Source: JBBDYH01 sp040901795
GTDB taxonomy: Bacteria; Planctomycetota; Planctomycetia; Pirellulales; JALHPA01
Direction of reading: 5' to 3'
NCBI GenBank assembly: GCA_040901795.1
Contig: JBBDYH010000003.1
Location: 1 to 55,450, forward strand
DNA length: 55,450 bases
The notes beneath the pieces were generated by a model that saw nothing but the letters and a program-made list of their open reading frames with translations, had not been told where the DNA came from and ran no database searches. Below are positions 46,309 to 55,137 of this stretch, piece after piece. Each line of letters begins with the position of its first letter. Within the stretch, counting starts at the first letter, position 1. The position numbers and the translations under genes were made by a program.

Positions 46309-46565
46309 GAGTTTCTGCGCGGGTCAAGTTCATCATACACATCCATCGATGGATCATCCCACCCTTCGCGCCTGAAAACCTCCATTGCATGTCGATAGAG
46401 CCCATCCACAACCTCGTCGTCGCCTTCGATGAGTTGCTTTATCTGTTGATATTGGTCTTCTGGAATTAATACGTAAGTCGTCTGGGTATCCGGATCGAGC
46501 GCTCTCGGCGGCGATTCGTGAGGATTTGAGACGGCATGTCGCTGTTCGATTGTTAATTCGATCAT
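46305..46565 (-). CDS. antitoxin of a MazEF-type pair
   Basis: An 86-residue antitoxin. The N-terminal segment has a short strand region with TTYVLIPEDQYQQIKQLI, and the acidic C-terminus (GWDDPSMDVYDELDPRR) would wrap the toxin. I choose the ATG at 46565, with GAGGAG seven bases upstream, over one two codons earlier. Its stop overlaps the toxin start by ATGA, the usual coupling of such modules. It would neutralise MazF and repress its own operon in related systems; no operator is obvious. It is not a canonical AbrB-fold MazE by eye. Confidence 0.75.
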   Translation of the reverse strand: MIELTIEQRHAVSNPHESPPRALDPDTQTTYVLIPEDQYQQIKQLIEGDDEVVDGLYRHAMEVFRREGWDDPSMDVYDELDPRRNS

Positions 46566-46644
46566 TTGCAAACTCCTCGCTCTATTATACGTCGCACAAC
46601 ACGCTCATGAACCGGCACGCTTGGCATAAATACCAGCCCATTCC

Positions 46645-48501
46645 TCAGTCATCCGCAGGGACAGGTTTCGGCAATTGCATCCCCTCTCCCAAATAAAACC
46701 GCGGGTGGGCCGGCTGGTTATAGGCAACGTTCTGCCAGGCGACGGCGAGGCGGTAGATGGGGTCGTGCATCAGCGTGGTCAGCCGATGCTCAGTTGGGAT
46801 CGTGGTCGTGAAGATGCGCAGCTCGCGGTTGTCGCGCGTGCGGGCGATGATTTCTTCGCGCCAGTCGCCGAGGATGTCGGCGCACAGCGATGGGTTGGAC
46901 TTGGAGCCGTTGTTGGCGGCGCAGTTGAAGTCCGCGCCTGAAAAGATGCGCTCGTCGCGATTGTTCTGGTAATCCCATTTGCTGATCGTGACGCCGTCGA
47001 GCAACTCGCGCGACAGGTCGCCATCCCACCAGATGCCCATGTTGCAAGAGCGCGGCGTCGCCTGGGAGATCTGCTCCCCTTTGACGTTGTAGAGTCCGCG
47101 GATGCCACCGCCACGGCACCACATCTCCAAGCCGCGATGGCGCGGGTCGATGTCCAACGCCACCGCGCGGCCGACGCCGTTTCGGCCGACCGACGGGAGG
47201 CCAAAGAGCTGTTCGCCCGTGCGAGCATCGCGAAGCTGGATGCCGGCCGCGTTTGCCCGATCGCCGTTGGCTTTGAACACTTCGAGGCCCGGCCGGTCGG
47301 GATCGATGTCGGTGAAGTGCATGGCGTCGCCGTGGCCTAGACCGGTCGAGTAGAGGCCCTTGCCGTTGTCGTCAATCACGCATGAGCCGTAGATGATTTC
47401 GTCGCGGCCATCGAGATCGACGTCGCCAACGGAGATGTTATGGTTGCCTTGCCCGCGATAGTCTCGGCTGCCCGGCGTGCCGTCATCACTGTCGAATGTC
47501 CAGACACGAGACAGCTTGCCGTCGCGCCAATTCCAAGCGACCAGCACCGCGCGCGTGTAGTACCCGCGGCACATCACCAGGCTGGGCCGCTGGCCATCGA
47601 GATACGCGACGCAGGCTAGAAACCGGTCGACGCGGTTGCCGTAGTCGTCGCCCCAGTCGCTGACGTTGCCGCGCGGCGGCAGGTAGTCGGTCGTGGCGAG
47701 CGCTCTGCCGGTTGGGCCATCGAAGACGGTGAGGAATTCTGGGCCTGCGAGGATGTAACCATTGGGATTGCGATGGTCGGCCCTGGCGTCGCCGAGGACT
47801 TTGCCTTGACCGTCGATGGTGCCGTCGGCGGTCTTACAGGCGACCTCGGCGCGGCCGTCGCCGTCGAGGTCGTAGACCATGAACTGCGTGTAGTGGGCTC
47901 CTTCGCGAATGTTTTTGCCGAGGTTGATTCGCCAGAGCAGCGTGCCGTCGAGCTTGTAGGCTTCGAGGATGGGCTCGGTCGTCGCGCCGCGCTGCGAGTT
48001 ATCGCGGCCGCGGCCAACCTGGTGCACGACGATCTCGTAGTCGCCATCGCCGTCGAGGTCGCCCACCGAGGCATCGCCCGGCGTGTAACCGGCCGGCGTC
48101 TGGAGGGGAATCGACAGGTAGGGCGCTGCCTCGGCTTTCGGCGGCACCTTAAAGGCGCGGCTTGCTTCTTGCTCAGCGCCTTCGATGACGGGGCGGATGA
48201 AGTATCGGCTCGCCTCGTCGTCGTCGGCGGCGCGATCGACGAAGTTTGTGCCGCCCGCCAGAGGCTCGGCGTTCAGCTTGACCGGCTCTTTCCCTTCCGT
48301 CGCGCGATAAACATTGAACGGAACGCCCGCCGGATCAGTCGCCAGCAATCGCCAGCTTACGAACACGTTGCCGTCCGCATCGCGGACCGCCACCAGGCCG
48401 CGGCCGAGCTTTTCCCTCTGCCGCTCGGCGTGGGCCGTTCCTGCAGATAGGCTCCACAAGACGAGGATCAAGCGAGAGTACAGATGAATAAAGCGCGGCA
48501 T
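46645..48501 (-). CDS. rhamnogalacturonan lyase, polysaccharide lyase family 11
   Basis: A 618-residue secreted lyase. The signal peptide is LILVLWSLSAGTAHA. The mature part begins with ERQREKLGRGLVAVRDADGN, an N-terminal strand domain common to PL11, and the propeller has calcium-binding DLDGDGDYEIVVHQ, DLDGDGRAEVACKTADG, DVDLDGRDEIIYGS and DILGDWREEIIARTRDN. These motifs are the hallmark of PL11 (YesW/YesX). It cleaves the rhamnogalacturonan I backbone of pectin by beta-elimination outside the cell. The start is set at MPRFIHLY (48501) at the signal peptide. Confidence 0.95.
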   Translation of the reverse strand: MPRFIHLYSRLILVLWSLSAGTAHAERQREKLGRGLVAVRDADGNVFVSWRLLATDPAGVPFNVYRATEGKEPVKLNAEPLAGGTNFVDRAADDDEASRYFIRPVIEGAEQEASRAFKVPPKAEAAPYLSIPLQTPAGYTPGDASVGDLDGDGDYEIVVHQVGRGRDNSQRGATTEPILEAYKLDGTLLWRINLGKNIREGAHYTQFMVYDLDGDGRAEVACKTADGTIDGQGKVLGDARADHRNPNGYILAGPEFLTVFDGPTGRALATTDYLPPRGNVSDWGDDYGNRVDRFLACVAYLDGQRPSLVMCRGYYTRAVLVAWNWRDGKLSRVWTFDSDDGTPGSRDYRGQGNHNISVGDVDLDGRDEIIYGSCVIDDNGKGLYSTGLGHGDAMHFTDIDPDRPGLEVFKANGDRANAAGIQLRDARTGEQLFGLPSVGRNGVGRAVALDIDPRHRGLEMWCRGGGIRGLYNVKGEQISQATPRSCNMGIWWDGDLSRELLDGVTISKWDYQNNRDERIFSGADFNCAANNGSKSNPSLCADILGDWREEIIARTRDNRELRIFTTTIPTEHRLTTLMHDPIYRLAVAWQNVAYNQPAHPRFYLGEGMQLPKPVPADD

Positions 48502-48621
48502 AGCGGCAACTGAAGGGATCAGCCGCGAATGAATTGCGGATCGATGCAAATAGGGCATTTTTAACCACCGATGTCGCGGATGACGCAGATAACGCGGATG
48601 GTTGGTCCGCCTGCGTCCGCA
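48502..48621. repeat. CGGATGACGCAGATAACGCGGATG-type degenerate repeat
   Basis: Near 48559-48600 the sequence has CCGATGTCGCGGATGACG and CAGATAACGCGGATGG. The same family, with the theme CGGAT..ACGC..GATAAC..GGATG, occurs at 55151-55186 and, more degraded, at 50191-50222. It lies between two minus-strand genes and contains no gene. Confidence 0.55.
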
Positions 48622-49326
48622 TCATTGCGATTTTTTCTTTTCCGCATCTTTCTTTTCATCGGCCTTCGGCTCGCCGCCATCCTTCCGTCGCTTGGATTCG
48701 ATCTCCATCAACTTGATCTGCTGGCCGCCGGGGCCGGCCATGTAGATCGTGTACAGATTGTGTCCATCTCCTTTGTGCTCGGCGACGTGTTTGTCCTTGC
48801 GCATTTGGCCGGTCATGGGGTCGGCGATCTGAAACCATAACGTCACGGAATTGCTCTTGGGATCGTAGTCTCCCTCCATCGTGCCCAGGCTCGTGCTCAT
48901 GTTGTCGGCCCAGGCGCCGACGATTTTTTTCTTCTGGGTGTCGTAGCCGGTAATGCCGTGTCCATAGAACTTTTTGCCGCCGACGAAGTCCGCTTCGAAC
49001 TCCGAAACCATCCAGAGTCCATTGGCGACGGACCGGACCTTTTCAGTCCCTTTAAACTCCAGCGGCGGCTGGTCGGGGCCGGCGAAATAGGCGCGCATGG
49101 TGGCGTCCCAGACGCCTTCGTCGGCTTTGATCATTTCCTTGTGTGCCTCACTTGGCTGGGGGTAGAGCGCCGCCAGAGCGGGGTCCGTGGGATTCACTTT
49201 CGCGTCGGTTTTGGCTTTGTCGTCTTTAGCTTTACTGTCCTTGGCTTTGTCGTCCTTTTGCACGGCCATGGCGACAACAGCCGCGGACAACACGGACATC
49301 GCAACAATCCCACTGAACGCGCGCAT
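48622..49326 (-). CDS. DUF1579-domain secreted protein
   Basis: A 234-residue exported protein. A signal peptide (IVAMSVLSAAVVAMAV) is followed by a Lys/Asp/Ala-rich low-complexity stretch of DDKAKDSKAKDDKAKT type, then a DUF1579 lipocalin-like barrel (HKEMIKADEGVWDATMRAYF, NGLWMVSEFEADFVG, YGHGITGYDTQKKKIVGAW, in pieces). It ends in a second Lys/Glu/Asp-rich tail (PKADEKKDAEKKKSQ). GGAGG lies five bases before the ATG. Function of the family is unknown; small-molecule binding is plausible from the fold. Confidence 0.82.
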   Translation of the reverse strand: MRAFSGIVAMSVLSAAVVAMAVQKDDKAKDSKAKDDKAKTDAKVNPTDPALAALYPQPSEAHKEMIKADEGVWDATMRAYFAGPDQPPLEFKGTEKVRSVANGLWMVSEFEADFVGGKKFYGHGITGYDTQKKKIVGAWADNMSTSLGTMEGDYDPKSNSVTLWFQIADPMTGQMRKDKHVAEHKGDGHNLYTIYMAGPGGQQIKLMEIESKRRKDGGEPKADEKKDAEKKKSQ

Positions 49327-50348
49327 GGTTGCCTCCGGGTGTTTACTGGCGAATTACAAAACTACAACGGCCGGCCGCAATATACACGCGTCGTCAGCGG
49401 CGGGCCACTGTTGGCCGATCGGCGACCTATGGGGGGCGTCAGAGTTGAATCTGGCCCGAGAGGATTTATTTCTGATGGGCGCGAAACGCGCAAAAAATCG
49501 CGGTTTGGGGGAGTAATTGTTGCCTATGCAAGCTCGTTCGCAGTGCCAAGTTCCAATGGCAGCAAGAGTTCCGGCGATGGTACTGTGCTGAAGGGGGTGA
49601 ATTATTTCTCATTGCGCGTAGGCAGGAGGATGGTTTAGCGGAGCCACTTGCGTCTGGTTTGTAAACAGCGCGCTCCACGCCGACGAGCGGGGCGGAGTCG
49701 ACGGGCACTGTAATAGTCGCGTGGCAACCTGTGTCACCGGTGCTGCAGAAATCGAGCGGAGTCGGCTATTGCGCATCGGAGGGGGATTTTCCTGAAAACT
49801 AATTAAATCACCGAATTTGCGCAATGAATCGGGGGAGACCCGGTGGCGGTTTTGGCGCAAGGCATTGCAGCACGGCCAGATGCGGCAATCTCGTGCGATC
49901 CGCGGCTGGGGATTGTTGCGCATTTGGTTGCGTCTTATTTCGCAGAAGATCGGGGGATGCCGAGGGAGATGAGGGATGGAGGAGCGCGCAAGATTCGGCG
50001 CGGAACGACGTGAACCGCGGTGGTTCGAGCGGACGTCGGAAGGTGACATTCTACAAATTGTCAAAGAGCGAGCCGGTATGCAGAGTTCCTTAGTGGTCAT
50101 TAGTATATAGACTATGACTGGCACGGTTGTCAAGGGGGTGGTTAACAGAAGTTAACGAAGGCAACGAAGTAGGGAAGCCGGCAGATTGGCCACAGATCAA
50201 AGCCGATGAGCACAGATGACGCCCGAGCGCGCGGAGATCCGCGCAAAACGGACTTGGATGACTAAAGGGGACTGACGCAGGGCCTGCCCCCGTTTTTTCT
50301 TCGTAGAACCGACGAGCGATCGTGCCGTGACGACGGTTGTGAAATAGC
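49327..50348. other. 1-kb region without a supported gene
   Basis: Both flanking genes run on the minus strand. The longest frame, 49609-50133, is Arg/Pro/Ser-rich, lacks a ribosome site and shows no protein pattern. The block 49780-49960 has several inverted GCGCAAxGC-type stretches and may be structured. A minus-strand promoter-like sequence stands at 50104-50133, and degraded short repeats at 50139-50222. This could be the leader of the DUF1579 gene or a non-coding RNA. Confidence 0.5.
50104..50133 (-). promoter_or_regulatory. sigma-70-like promoter reading leftward
   Basis: On the minus strand TTGACA (50133-50128) and TATATA (50109-50104) are separated by 18 bases. This is one of the best consensus pairs in the window. 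It points into a region with no recognisable gene for over 700 bases. Confidence 0.5.
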
Positions 50349-51653
50349 TCACTGTTCGACCGGCAGCGGCAGGTCCTTGGGCGCGATATCCTTGACGGTC
50401 AGGTCGCCGTAAATCGCCCGGTAGGTTCCCGTGCTTTTCAACTTGTACCAGCAGACGATCCGGTCGGCGGTTCCCAGCTTTATGCTCTTGCCCACGTAAC
50501 GGAAACTGCCGGGGACCGTGTTGTCTTCCGCGAACGACAAAATCACTCTGCCATTCCCGTTCAGCATGTGCTTGTAGTTCACGGTGATGAGCTTGCGCTC
50601 GGCCTCGGTCCGGTCTGCTTCGCTCTTCTTGGCGGCTGCATTGAGCCGCTCCATGTCGTATTCTCGGACCTTGCTCTCCGGAAAAACGTCGTGGTTGAAG
50701 CGCGCTGCGGCTTCCAGAAACTCGACCAGTTCTGCCTCAGTGACGATGGGGCGCGGCGTCTCTTCAACAAGGTTGAACCCGGCCGAAACCGTAAAACTGA
50801 ACACACTAGGGTCGAGGTTCGCGTCGAAAACGATTTCGTCTTGTGTGCTTCCCGCGATCGTACCCATCGAAACCTTCGGCTCGGCCGGATTGTTGCGGTC
50901 GGGCTCCGCTGTTGGATCAAAGTAGTCGGCTCCTGGGTCGAGAATGCCAACCAATTGCTTTGTCTCGACGTCGAACCAGACATCGTAGGTCTCGCGCGTT
51001 TTCATCTGCTCCCTTCGAAGACGAAACGCGTTGACCGTTTTGTCCTTCCATTTCTGCTGTCCGACCCATTCCAGAGGCTTTTTCTTCAACGCATCGGAAA
51101 TCCAGGCGAAAGGCCCGACCCCTTGAGGGTCGTGGATGTGATACCGCGGACGAGTCGTCCAGACGGCCGTTTTTGATTTCATGTTCAGCCGCAACGTTTT
51201 TTGCAGCCGGCTGTCCGTGATTTCGACGTCGCTCAAGTTGCCATCGTCGTAGATTTCCGTGCGATAAAGTCCGGGGCTTCGATAGGCGCATTTCCAGATA
51301 TTGGCTGCCAGCCACGTCCGCTGGCCATCGAGGCTGGTACGACGCTCGTAATTAGTCAGCACCCAAGTAATCGTTCGCGCGTTGTCGATCGTTTTGATTG
51401 CCTGGGCGAAAGAATGCCTTTCGCCACCAATAGCCCACAACAGCAGGCCGCAGATGCTCGCCGCCAGCGCAGCGTTGCCGATCCAGACGAGCAGCCGTTG
51501 TCTTCGCCGCTTGAGGGCGGTGACTACCGGGTTCAAGTGAGCAACGGCATCGGCATGCCGCGTCCGCCAGGCGTCGAAATCGGCCTTGGCGGGTGGACCG
51601 AGCGCGGCACGGAGTTGCTGATCGAGCACGTCCTGCAATACGTCTCTTTCCAT
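50349..51653 (-). CDS. membrane protein, putative ECF sigma regulator
   Basis: A 434-residue protein with an N-terminal cytoplasmic segment of about 52 residues, one transmembrane helix (LLVWIGNAALAASICGLLLWAIGG, about 53-75, in part) and a large external strand-rich domain (TITWVLTNYERRTSLDG, TYDVWFDVETKQLVGILDPG). The external part resembles the LolA/RseB-like fold seen in planctomycete sigma regulators, including a vital VFSFTVSAGFNLVE strand. Its start is ten bases after the sigma stop, so both are co-expressed and it is probably the anti-sigma or sensor of that system. Confidence 0.75.
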   Translation of the reverse strand: MERDVLQDVLDQQLRAALGPPAKADFDAWRTRHADAVAHLNPVVTALKRRRQRLLVWIGNAALAASICGLLLWAIGGERHSFAQAIKTIDNARTITWVLTNYERRTSLDGQRTWLAANIWKCAYRSPGLYRTEIYDDGNLSDVEITDSRLQKTLRLNMKSKTAVWTTRPRYHIHDPQGVGPFAWISDALKKKPLEWVGQQKWKDKTVNAFRLRREQMKTRETYDVWFDVETKQLVGILDPGADYFDPTAEPDRNNPAEPKVSMGTIAGSTQDEIVFDANLDPSVFSFTVSAGFNLVEETPRPIVTEAELVEFLEAAARFNHDVFPESKVREYDMERLNAAAKKSEADRTEAERKLITVNYKHMLNGNGRVILSFAEDNTVPGSFRYVGKSIKLGTADRIVCWYKLKSTGTYRAIYGDLTVKDIAPKDLPLPVEQ

Positions 51654-51663
51654 GGCGAGATCC

Positions 51664-52185
51664 TTATTCTTCTAGTTCGGCCAGTGCTTCTGCCAGGGCT
51701 CGGCGGGCTCGCTGGAGCCGGCCGTGCACCGATTGGGGCGTAATTCCGAGCGTTTGCGAAATCTGCTGGTACGACAGTCCGCTGAAATAATGCAGCCAGA
51801 TTACGTCGCGTCCCGCCGCGGGAAGCCGGGCGACCGCCCGGCGAACCCGCATGGCCGCCTGGCCGTCGCCGTTGCCTTGCGCTGCCTCAATCGGCACGTC
51901 GTCGATTGGTGCATGGTTTGTCCGCGAGCGAGCCATCCGGCTCGCCGCGCGGCGGCAGATGGTTCCCAGCCAGTGGCCGAACCGCTGGGGATTTTTCAGC
52001 GACGCCAGCCGCCGGCAGGCCGTCGCAAAAGCCTCCTGGGCCGCGTCCTCGGCCAAATGCGGATCGGACAGGCGGCTCTTGGCGATTGCGACAGCCATCG
52101 CGTAATGACGCTCGTACAACTCGCGAAAACTGACGATGTCGCCATTGCAAGCACCTTCGACAAGCTCGGCATCGGTGCGTTCCAA
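51664..52185 (-). CDS. ECF RNA polymerase sigma factor
   Basis: A 173-residue sigma factor. Region 2 is seen in LSDPHLAEDAAQEAFATACRRL and GHWLGTICRRAASRMAR, and region 4 in LPAAGRDVIWLHYFSGLSYQQISQTLGIT then PQSVHGRLQRARRAL (quoted in pieces). The start in this reading is TTG at 52185; no in-frame ATG is available upstream before a stop, and the only ribosome-like AGGA is 11 bases away, so expression may be weak. It heads a two-gene unit with the membrane regulator at 50349. Confidence 0.88.
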   Translation of the reverse strand: MERTDAELVEGACNGDIVSFRELYERHYAMAVAIAKSRLSDPHLAEDAAQEAFATACRRLASLKNPQRFGHWLGTICRRAASRMARSRTNHAPIDDVPIEAAQGNGDGQAAMRVRRAVARLPAAGRDVIWLHYFSGLSYQQISQTLGITPQSVHGRLQRARRALAEALAELEE

Positions 52186-52515
52186 GGCGGCGTAATTCCT
52201 GTAATAGGCAAACCGCGGCAGTTCACTCCGTTAGTGTGCCGCGAGGTGGTCGAATGAGCGCAAGTTCGTTCAATTCTCTCTGAATTCTGTGGCACTTAAA
52301 GCCATAGTTTCGATTCAGTTTCTGATGCAATGGCTATGAGTGCGGTTTTCCCGCATATGGCGCGCATCGCTATTTCGCCTCATCTCTCTGAATTGAAGCA
52401 CGACGCGGAGCAAATTGTGGAATCGCGCATGGCCCCAGATCGATGTCAACACCTTGACCCATGGAGGACGGACCAAGAGACCGCACTCTTTCGCGGAGCG
52501 AAAGGCGACGAAGCC
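52186..52515. other. 330-base intergenic region
   Basis: Between two minus-strand genes. Upstream of the sigma gene the composition turns AT-richer (TTCAATTCTCTCTGAATTCTGTGGC around 52269-52293, in part), which would suit a promoter, but I cannot pick one. The 113-codon plus-strand frame at 52330-52671 runs into the HAD gene and is rejected. Confidence 0.4.
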
Positions 52516-53127
52516 TCAGTAATTGAACCGCACGCCACGTTTGCGGAGGTCGGTGACGAGGGCGGGCGTGTCGGTGTAGTGCATGGCGTCGAAGCCGGCG
52601 CGGCGGGCGGAATCGACGTTGGCGGGGATGTCGTCGCAGTAGAAGATGTCGGTCGGCGGCACGCCGGCTAACTCGGCGGCGCGGGCGAAGATCCGCTCGT
52701 CGGGTTTGGCCGCGCCGATCTCATAGCTGAAGGCGAGTACGTCAAACGCCTTGGGGAAGAGAGCCTTGAAGTGCGCGGTGATATACCGCCAGTGGCTGTC
52801 GCAAGTGTTTGACAAGATGCCGATCCGGTAGCCGGCGTCTTTGAGTTTCACGACTACCGGGAGCATGGAGATGTTGAGCCGAAAAATGTCGCTGGCGGCG
52901 GTCTCCAAGAGTTCCACGTCCGCGCAGGTCTTCGTCTGGCGGCAGAACGCCTGGTAAAACGCGTCTCGTGTGAGCGTGCCATCCTCATAGCGAGCCAACA
53001 GGTCGTCGTCGAAGAGGAAGCGGCGAACCTGGTCGGCCGTTAAGCCGGCCACTTCAGCCATCTGACGGCAGGCGATCTCGTGGTCGAAGTAAAGGAGGAC
53101 GTTGCCGAGGTCGAAGTAGAAGAACAT
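52516..53127 (-). CDS. HAD-superfamily hydrolase
   Basis: A 203-residue HAD-IA phosphatase-like protein. Motif I is FDLGNVLLYFD (about 5-15): the nucleophile Asp is present, and the usual second Asp is Asn, a form found in YihX-type sugar phosphatases. Motif II is ILSNTCDS, the Lys motif is GAAKPDERIF and the acidic motif IV is YCDDIPANVDSARRAG. The cap is a small helical insertion (TADQVRRFLFDDDLLARYEDG, in part). It probably dephosphorylates a small sugar phosphate or nucleotide; substrate unknown. No Shine-Dalgarno is visible. Confidence 0.88.
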   Translation of the reverse strand: MFFYFDLGNVLLYFDHEIACRQMAEVAGLTADQVRRFLFDDDLLARYEDGTLTRDAFYQAFCRQTKTCADVELLETAASDIFRLNISMLPVVVKLKDAGYRIGILSNTCDSHWRYITAHFKALFPKAFDVLAFSYEIGAAKPDERIFARAAELAGVPPTDIFYCDDIPANVDSARRAGFDAMHYTDTPALVTDLRKRGVRFNY

Positions 53128-53131
53128 TAGC

Positions 53132-53300
53132 GAATGGGGAATGTGCGAATGGGGAATGGGGAATGGGGAATGGGGAATGGGGAATGGGGACGCGAGGCGG
53201 GACGGACGAAGTATGGGCTAGAGCGTGGAAAGTACGCGGTACAAAGGACGGAGTACAGAGTACGTACGTACGGAGTACGAGGTACGCATTACAAGGCTCG
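53132..53300 (+). repeat. GAATGGG tandem array and AGTAC-rich array
   Basis: GAATGGG or GAATGTG units are repeated about eight times at 53132-53190. From about 53213 to 53295 the unit AGTAC(G/A) recurs in degenerate form (AAAGTACGCGGTACAAAGG, AGAGTACGTACGTACGGAG). Neither encodes a supported protein. The reverse complement CCCATTC...CATTCC turns up at 53385-53402, so the array may form a hairpin. Confidence 0.75.
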
Positions 53301-53416
53301 GCTCAATCGCTCGCCTGTCAGCGTGAATGAAAACCGAGACGTCGGCCAATGGCTCCCGGCTGGGAACCGATGGCCGCATTCATTCCCCATTCCATCATTC
53401 CGCATTGCCCATGGGG

Positions 53417-54412
53417 TCACTTCGGATGCCGCGGCCGAAATGAATGTTCCCGTGACTCCGAAGCGCGGCGAACCGGCACAATGTCCCAGACCAGGCCGAC
53501 AAGCGCCAAGAACCGAAGCGTGAGATACGTCACGTCGAGCTCCCACCAACGATGGAACCCGTGCGCGGCGGCGCGGGGCTGAGCGTGGTGGTTATTGTGC
53601 CAACCATCGCCATTCGTCGCCAATGCAATCAGCCAATTGTTGCGGCTGTTTTCGCCGGTGTCGTAGTTGCGGTATCCCCAGAGATGTGCCGCCGAGTTCA
53701 CTCCCCAGGTCACGTGCCAGGTAAATAGCGTGCGAAAGACCACGCCCCACAGCAACAGGCTCAATCCAAATTGTACGCCGCCAAGGTACGAGCCCGTGGC
53801 AATCCAACCGATGGTCATGCCCAACAGATAAAACGCCACGGCGTGGGCCACGTAGATCCAAACCCACAACAAGTTCCGCTCCATTCGCAGATAGAACGGG
53901 TCTTGAAGGACGTCGCGGGCGTAGCGTTCGTAGGTGGCCATGCGACTGAGCTGGCGGTTCTCGACAAAGAGCCAGCCGACGTGCCCCCAGAACCAGCCTA
54001 CCGCGGGGCTGTGCGGGTCGGGCTGCTCGTCGGAGTGTTGGTGGTGCAGCCGGTGGATGGCCACCCAGCGGGCGGGCGAGTCTTGCAGGCAGCAGACGCC
54101 GAGAACGGCGAGGATGTGTTCGAGCCATTTGGGACAGGAGTAGCTACGGTGCGTCAGCAGCCGGTGATATCCCGCGCCAATGCCCAGCGAGCAGAACAGG
54201 TAGTTGCCCAGTGGAACCAGAATGACGCCCGTCCAGCTAAAGAGCCACGGGACGAATGCTAGCGGCAAGAGTAAGTGAAACACCACGACGGCGATCACGT
54301 ATCCCCAGATAACGCGCTTGGGCCAGGTCGTTTCCGGGCGTGAAATGCGGCTTGTGCTCGGTTTGTGGCGTTTGGCAACGGTAGCCGTCTCAGACATTTG
54401 ATCCGTTACCAT
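53417..54412 (-). CDS. acyl-CoA (delta-9) fatty acid desaturase
   Basis: A 331-residue membrane di-iron desaturase. The three histidine boxes are HRLLTH (about 83-88), HRLHHQHSD (about 120-128) and HNNHH (about 268-272), and about four transmembrane helices separate them (VIAVVVFHLLLPLAFVPWLF and VWIYVAHAVAFYLLGM, for example). It introduces a cis double bond in saturated acyl chains in the membrane, using electrons from a partner not in this window. ATG codons at 54412 and 54397 are both possible; GGAAAG lies five bases before the first. Confidence 0.94.
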   Translation of the reverse strand: MVTDQMSETATVAKRHKPSTSRISRPETTWPKRVIWGYVIAVVVFHLLLPLAFVPWLFSWTGVILVPLGNYLFCSLGIGAGYHRLLTHRSYSCPKWLEHILAVLGVCCLQDSPARWVAIHRLHHQHSDEQPDPHSPAVGWFWGHVGWLFVENRQLSRMATYERYARDVLQDPFYLRMERNLLWVWIYVAHAVAFYLLGMTIGWIATGSYLGGVQFGLSLLLWGVVFRTLFTWHVTWGVNSAAHLWGYRNYDTGENSRNNWLIALATNGDGWHNNHHAQPRAAAHGFHRWWELDVTYLTLRFLALVGLVWDIVPVRRASESREHSFRPRHPK

Positions 54413-54492
54413 CGCGGCTTTCCAACGTGTACCTGGACGAGAGCAGAGCGGAAGAATCTTGACGGCGTCGAGATCGCACTGTTCCGCTAGAT

Positions 54493-55137
54493 TTATCGCT
54501 CGATGAGCGTAATTTCTTTATACCATGCTTCGGCCGGCGGTCCAGCGTGAATCTGCAGGGCGATTTTGCCGCGCTGGGGGATCTTGTCGTCGGGCTCGGT
54601 ATAGTCGACGGTTTGCTGGCCATTGATCCAAAGTTGGATGCGTTTTCCTTCGCAGAGGATGCGATAATCATTCCAGTCGTCAGGCCTCAGCACTTTCTCG
54701 GCCGCTCCTTTTTTGGGGGCTGCGAGGATTTTGTTGCGCCGGGACTCGTCGTAAAGCGCCCCCCACCAGCCGTTTCCGAGGTCGGCCTGGTAGCCGATCA
54801 TTTCATGATGCTTGGGGATTCGCTCGCTACGGATCTGCACGCCGGCGTTCGCCTGCGGTCCGCCCAAGAGCTTGAACTTCAGCCGCAGCTCAAAGTCGGT
54901 GTAGTCCTTCTTCGTGGCCAGGAACTCGTTGCGCGGGATTTTCTCCTTGAGTGTGCCGGCGACGATGGCGGCGTCCTCGATGCGGAAGAACTTCTCGTTG
55001 CCTTCCCAGCCGGAGAAGGTCTTGCCGTCGAAGAGTTTGACTGGTTTAGCGGAGTCGGCGGCAAAAGTGAAAGTGGCAATCGACGACGACAAGCAGCAGA
55101 TGATCAGGTTGCGCAGAAATTGATTCATCAGATTCAT
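54493..55137 (-). CDS. DUF1080 (3-keto-disaccharide hydrolase-type) protein
   Basis: A 214-residue exported protein with the single-domain DUF1080 fold (concanavalin-like). After a signal peptide (LIICCLSSSIATFTFA) the family features are VKLFDGKTFSGWEG, TKKDYTDFELRLKFKLLGGP, NAGVQIRSERIP, the acidic WNDYRILCEGKRIQLWINGQ and GKIALQIHAGPPAEAWYKEI. Related proteins hydrolyse 3-keto-glycosides, and several are sugar-degradation enzymes in planctomycetes. No partner oxidoreductase is in the window. The start may be 55137 or the ATG at 55128. Confidence 0.9.
   Translation of the reverse strand: MNLMNQFLRNLIICCLSSSIATFTFAADSAKPVKLFDGKTFSGWEGNEKFFRIEDAAIVAGTLKEKIPRNEFLATKKDYTDFELRLKFKLLGGPQANAGVQIRSERIPKHHEMIGYQADLGNGWWGALYDESRRNKILAAPKKGAAEKVLRPDDWNDYRILCEGKRIQLWINGQQTVDYTEPDDKIPQRGKIALQIHAGPPAEAWYKEITLIER

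Noticed and set aside
47773..48450. 225-codon ORF antisense to the PL11 lyase
   Set aside because: Shadow of a clearly recognised secreted lyase.
49609..50133. 174-codon ORF in the gene-poor kilobase
   Set aside because: Arg/Pro/Ser-rich, no ribosome site, no domain pattern; its start overlaps the promoter-like sequence.
53134..53523. 129-codon ORF starting MGNVRMGNGEWGMGNGEWG
   Set aside because: It is the translation of the GAATGGG microsatellite, not a gene.
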